Of a stretch of DNA of 7,643 bases, positions 4,708 to 7,643 are shown piece by piece. The DNA comes from Treponema sp. (GTDB lineage: Bacteria; Spirochaetota; Spirochaetia; Treponematales; Breznakiellaceae): the NCBI GenBank assembly GCA_031284385.1, contig JAISZZ010000110.1:1-7643 (forward strand), given 5' to 3'. Position 1 is the stretch's first letter. Each line of letters begins with the position of its first letter. The notes below the pieces were generated by a model. It ran no database searches. It was not told the origin of the DNA and saw only the letters and a list, made by a program, of their open reading frames with translations. Both the position numbers and the translations under genes were made by a program.

Positions 4708-5874
4708 ATGAAAAAACGGGTATCCGTACTGGGCGCTACAGGCTCGATAGGAAAAAACACGCTCGATGTGATACGTTCAGGAATAAACAACTTTGAACCG
4801 GCGCTCTTTTCGGCAAACAGTAACGCCGCGGCGCTCACAGCTCTCGCCCTCGAATTTCCAAACGCCAAAATAGCGTTCTCGGGATCTCGCGAAACGGCGC
4901 GGCATGGGGACATAACGGAACTTTCCTGTCTCGACAAACGGAGGGTTTATTACGGGCGGGCTGGTTTGCTTGCCGCTATTGGCGAGGCGGAAGCCGAACT
5001 CACGCTGAATGGAATTTCAGGAGCAGCGGGTCTGGAACCTTCACTTGTGGCACTAGATTCCGGCAGCGCACTTGCATTGGCAAACAAAGAAAGCATGGTT
5101 ATGGCCGGCCGTCTTGTGCTGAAAACAGCCGCCGCCCACGCTCTGCCTGTCATCCCTGTTGATTCCGAACATTCCGCCATATTTAATTTGCTTCGCTCGC
5201 GGGAAAAAACCGCTCTCAAAGAAGTTTTAATTACGGCATCGGGGGGGCCTTTCCGCACTTGGAACGTGGAAAGGTTAAAAAAGGTGCGCCCCGAAGATGC
5301 TCTAGTCCATCCAACATGGCGTATGGGCGCAAAAATCACGATTGATTCGGCAAGTCTCGCAAACAAGGGGCTCGAAGTGATAGAGGCCGCCCGTCTATTT
5401 GATATTGATGCGGATAGGATAAAAGTGGTAGTCCATCCACAAAGCGTGGTTCATTCGATGGTACGAATGAAGGATGGGGCGGTCTATGCCCAGCTTTCAA
5501 ACCCCGATATGCGCCTGCCCATACACGAGGCTTTGTACTATCCCGAAACTGCGACTTCACCGTGGGGTGAACTGAAATTCGATTCGTTACAACTAACGTT
5601 TGAACAGCCCGATTTTGAGCGTTTTCCGATGCTTTCTCTCGCATATAACGCACTTCGCGCCGGTGGTTGTTACCCGATAGCGTACAACGCCGCAAATGAG
5701 TTCGCGGTGGCGGCATTTCTTGGCGGAAGAATCCCATTTACCGGAATAAGTGAAATTTGCGGCGATGTGCTGCGCGAAGATTGGAGCGGTGGGGATGACG
5801 ATTTGGAATCTATCCTGAGTGCGGACGGCAAGGCGCGTAACATTGCGGCCAAAACGCCACTATGCGAAAACTAA
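4708..5874 (+). CDS. dxr: 1-deoxy-D-xylulose-5-phosphate reductoisomerase Dxr
   Basis: Dxr rearranges and reduces deoxyxylulose 5-phosphate to methylerythritol 4-phosphate with NADPH and a divalent metal, the first committed MEP step and the fosmidomycin target. The 388 residues fit the family. Visible are the NADPH-binding GATGSIGKNTLDVI at 9-22, LANKESMV at 124-131, VDSEHSAIFNLL at 151-162 with metal ligands Asp152 and Glu154, ASGGPFR at 177-183, HPTWRMGAKITIDSASLANK at 201-220 leading to Glu223 as the third metal ligand, and HPQSVVHSMV at 243-252. The ATG at 4708 places the NADPH-binding motif at the usual distance from the N-terminus; an earlier GTG at 4666 would add 14 unrelated residues. 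No clear Shine-Dalgarno sequence is seen, so coupling to ispE, whose stop is 4 nt away, is likely. All key residues are present. Confidence 0.96.
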   Translation: MKKRVSVLGATGSIGKNTLDVIRSGINNFEPALFSANSNAAALTALALEFPNAKIAFSGSRETARHGDITELSCLDKRRVYYGRAGLLAAIGEAEAELTLNGISGAAGLEPSLVALDSGSALALANKESMVMAGRLVLKTAAAHALPVIPVDSEHSAIFNLLRSREKTALKEVLITASGGPFRTWNVERLKKVRPEDALVHPTWRMGAKITIDSASLANKGLEVIEAARLFDIDADRIKVVVHPQSVVHSMVRMKDGAVYAQLSNPDMRLPIHEALYYPETATSPWGELKFDSLQLTFEQPDFERFPMLSLAYNALRAGGCYPIAYNAANEFAVAAFLGGRIPFTGISEICGDVLREDWSGGDDDLESILSADGKARNIAAKTPLCEN

Positions 5875-7307
5875 AACTTCTTCGTATCCCGCTCCTTGTT
5901 ATGGGTTTTTCTGTGCCTATGCTCACCCCTCCCCTCGTTTACGCGCTGCTTACTGAGGAATATGGCATGATCGTGGCTCTTGGCCTGCCCGCGCTAATCG
6001 CGCTGGCGATTAGCGCCCCTATGCTATTTTTTATCCTCAAACGCCCCATACAACTTCGAGGCAGAGATGGTTTTTTGCTTGTATCGCTGACATGGGTTTT
6101 TCTGAGCCTGCTGGGGTCGCTGCCTTACTATTTGAGCGGCGCGGGGATAAGTTTTACAGATGCTCTTTTTGAAAGTGTCTGCGGGTTCGCGTCAACCGGC
6201 GCTACCACGATTTCAGATATAGAAGGACTGCCTCGTTCCCTGCTGCTATGGCGTAGCATAAGCCATTGGACGGGTGGCATGGGTATAATAGTGCTGACTG
6301 TCGCACTGCTGCCTCTGTTGGGTGTGGGTGGATTTCAATTGGTTAAGGCGGAAACTCCCGGCCCCGAAAAAGAAAAAATCACGCCAAAGATAACTGAGAC
6401 CGCGAAAGTCCTTTGGATTGTGTATATGGCGTTCACGCTGATACTTTTCTGTTTATACCTCGCGGGCGGCATGGATTGTTTTGACGCTGTTTGCAACGCT
6501 CTTGCGATTCTTGCCACTGGCGGCGTAAGTACAAAAAATGACGGCCTGCGTTTTTATAATTCGGCTTATATCGATATTGTTACAACCGTGTTCATGCTGC
6601 TCGCCGGTTTTAATTTTAATTTATATTTTCGTATCCTGCGAGGGAAAATAAAGGATGTTTTTTACAACACGGAAGCGCGCGCCTATCTTTTAATTTTTGC
6701 CGCCGCTAGTCTCATAATAACGGTAAGTATTTTACCGCTGTATGGCTCGGTCGATACGGCATTCCGTTACGCGGCGTTTCAGAGCGCCTCGATACTTTCC
6801 ACTACTGGAAACGCCGTGGCAAATTATGAATTATGGCCGCATCTAGCTCAAGCAGTGCTTTTTACGCTGATGTTTATAGGCGGATGTTCCGGTTCCACGG
6901 CTTGCGGCGTGAAAGTCATTCGTTACACAGTACTGTTCAAACAAGCTATGAACGAACTGCGCCGCATGATATATCCGCGCGGCGTATTCACTGTACAACT
7001 TAACAATAAAGCCGGACGCAAAGATGTAGTGTACGGTGTAGCTGGTTTCATGTTTTTATATTTTTTTATCATTTTTGTTACAACGCTTTTTACCGCAGCA
7101 AGCGGGGTTGACATCTTTACATCATTTTGTGCCGCGCTCTCAATTTTGGGGAATGTAGGTTCAGGTTTTGGAGGTATAGGCCCCGTACACAATTACGGTT
7201 TTTTCAGTGATTCCGTTAAACTGCTGTTCTGTTTTATGATGATAGCGGGTCGTCTGGAACTATGGACAGTTTTTGTCTTACTCAGCCCCGGTTTCTGGAG
7301 AGATTAA
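5862..7307 (+). CDS. trkH: TrkH/KtrB-family potassium uptake channel subunit
   Basis: This is the membrane pore of a Trk/Ktr-type K+ uptake system, which normally works with a cytoplasmic RCK/NAD-binding subunit (TrkA or KtrA). The 481 residues are strongly hydrophobic, with about ten membrane segments plus four pore loops. The selectivity loops are visible as STGATTISD (111-119), ATGGVSTK (218-225), STTGNAV (313-319) and GNVGSGFGG (430-438), each with its key Gly. The block SHWTGGMGIIVLTVALLPLL (134-153) and the gate-type loop GGCSGSTACGVKVIR (340-354; commonly GSTAGG) support TrkH. The C-terminus ending RLELWTVFVLLSPGFWR is typical and complete. The ATG at 5862 lies inside dxr with a 13-nt overlap, suggesting coupling. 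No trkA/ktrA partner lies in the window, so it must be elsewhere. TrkH versus KtrB cannot be fully separated by eye; the length favours TrkH. Confidence 0.93.
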   Translation: MRKLKLLRIPLLVMGFSVPMLTPPLVYALLTEEYGMIVALGLPALIALAISAPMLFFILKRPIQLRGRDGFLLVSLTWVFLSLLGSLPYYLSGAGISFTDALFESVCGFASTGATTISDIEGLPRSLLLWRSISHWTGGMGIIVLTVALLPLLGVGGFQLVKAETPGPEKEKITPKITETAKVLWIVYMAFTLILFCLYLAGGMDCFDAVCNALAILATGGVSTKNDGLRFYNSAYIDIVTTVFMLLAGFNFNLYFRILRGKIKDVFYNTEARAYLLIFAAASLIITVSILPLYGSVDTAFRYAAFQSASILSTTGNAVANYELWPHLAQAVLFTLMFIGGCSGSTACGVKVIRYTVLFKQAMNELRRMIYPRGVFTVQLNNKAGRKDVVYGVAGFMFLYFFIIFVTTLFTAASGVDIFTSFCAALSILGNVGSGFGGIGPVHNYGFFSDSVKLLFCFMMIAGRLELWTVFVLLSPGFWRD

Positions 7308-7316
7308 TATCTGCAA

Positions 7317-7337
7317 AAGAGCGGCGCGCCAGCTCTT
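7317..7337 (+). terminator. Possible weak terminator after trkH
   Basis: AAGAGC (7317-7322) pairs with GCTCTT (7332-7337) around a 9-nt loop that contains the palindrome GGCGCGCC. No T run follows, so intrinsic termination would be weak. A second 6-bp repeat (ATTGCG 7339-7344 and CGCAAT 7368-7373) follows. The position 9 nt after the trkH stop is suggestive only. Confidence 0.3.
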
Positions 7338-7382
7338 GATTGCGGCTTGGCACACGGCAGCTATACACGCAATGCGGTTGCC

Positions 7383-7411
7383 TTGAAACAATCTTTGTTT
7401 TTTGAGACAAT
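7383..7411 (+). promoter_or_regulatory. Possible promoter for tRNA-Leu
   Basis: TTGAAA (7383-7388) and GACAAT (7406-7411) are separated by 17 bp and would start transcription near 7418, a few bases before the tRNA. The -10 box matches only four of six positions, so readthrough from trkH remains an alternative. Confidence 0.3.
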
Positions 7412-7424
7412 GATTAAATACGAT

Positions 7425-7507
7425 GCCGGCGTGGTGGAATGGTAGACACGGCAGACTCAAAATCTGCTGAGGGCAACTTCGTGAGAGTTCAAGTCTCTCC
7501 GCCGGCA
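7425..7507 (+). tRNA. tRNA-Leu, anticodon CAA (reads UUG)
   Basis: The full class II cloverleaf can be folded by eye. The acceptor stem GCCGGCG (7425-7431) pairs with CGCCGGC (7500-7506), with discriminator A at 7507. The anticodon stem GCAGA/TCTGC encloses the loop CTCAAAA, giving anticodon CAA at 7458-7460. A 15-nt variable arm (7468-7482) is typical of tRNA-Leu, and the T arm GAGAG-TTCAAGT-CTCTC occupies 7483-7499. The 3' CCA is not encoded, so it must be added by a nucleotidyltransferase. A discriminator A and long variable arm agree with leucine identity. Confidence 0.95.
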
Positions 7508-7528
7508 GAGCGTAACCGCATCTCCCGC

Positions 7529-7643
7529 TCAAGCCCCCGCAAGCTCCGTCTTTATTTCCTCCGCGATGAGTGCGGCGGCTTTCGCAAGCTCTACAAGGCG
7601 AGGCTCGCCGCCGCGCCGCTTCAGTTCCACGAGAGGAGGCCGG
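7529..7643 (-). CDS. C-terminal end of an unrecognised protein
   Basis: On the - strand a frame enters from the right edge and ends with TGA at 7529-7531, giving the last 37 residues. The sequence RPPLVELKRRGGEPRLVELA followed by KAAALIAEEIKTELAGA is charged and strongly helical in character, which looks more like real protein than the arginine-rich frame also open on the + strand over this GC-rich stretch. It lies 21 nt beyond the tRNA and converges with it. I do not recognise the family; the start is outside the window. Confidence 0.5.
   Translation of the reverse strand, partial: RPPLVELKRRGGEPRLVELAKAAALIAEEIKTELAGA

Noticed and set aside
4950..5366. Long antisense open frame within dxr
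   Set aside because: dxr is certain here; the antisense frame is a by-product of its codon usage and shows no family signature.
7278..7532. Antisense open frame across tRNA-Leu
   Set aside because: It reads through a clearly foldable tRNA and the end of trkH, so it is a chance frame.
7508..7643. + strand open frame after the tRNA
   Set aside because: Arginine-rich and without a start; the opposite-strand frame has more protein-like composition and a clean stop.

Overview
The window looks like bacterial chromosome from a host-associated spirochaete, most likely a Treponema relative. This rests on a lipoprotein with a relaxed, spirochaete-style lipobox, a Big_2-type surface domain of the kind common in treponemes, MEP-pathway isoprenoid genes, weak Shine-Dalgarno sequences and nearby transposase debris. 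The assignment is an inference from protein style; no marker gene settles it.

Layout. Positions 1-410 are mobile-element debris: the C-terminal end of an IS4/Tn5-type transposase on the + strand runs tail to tail into the N-terminal fragment of a second, unrelated transposase on the - strand. Positions 411-670 carry small hairpins, a strong sigma70-like promoter (TTGACA, 17 bp, TATTAT) with a 9-bp-arm inverted repeat filling its spacer, and an untranslated leader. Positions 671-2551 encode a 626-residue lipoprotein with an Asp-rich calcium-binding-type stalk, one Big_2-like domain and a C-terminal Asp-box (BNR-like) repeat domain that probably forms a beta-propeller. A run of 14 C residues lies inside this gene at 1558-1571; loss or gain of one C stops translation almost at once, so it is a good candidate for a phase-variable surface protein. 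A strong intrinsic terminator follows the gene.

Positions 2635-7307 hold five tightly packed + strand genes: moaC (molybdenum cofactor), a stand-alone CinA C-terminal/PncC NMN deamidase, ispE and dxr (two MEP-pathway enzymes) and trkH (K+ uptake channel subunit). Overlaps of 11 and 13 nt and gaps of 4 and 22 nt suggest one transcript with translational coupling. The terminator of the upstream gene ends only 11 nt before the moaC start, leaving no room for an ordinary promoter between them. Positions 7425-7507 encode tRNA-Leu(CAA) without an encoded CCA end. The window closes with the C-terminal part of an unrecognised protein on the - strand.

The housekeeping block appears ordinary apart from its gene order. 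The most notable part is the accessory left half: a promoter with an operator-like repeat driving a multidomain surface lipoprotein with a built-in homopolymer switch, next to transposon scars. I see no CRISPR array and no recognisable defence or biosynthetic cluster.
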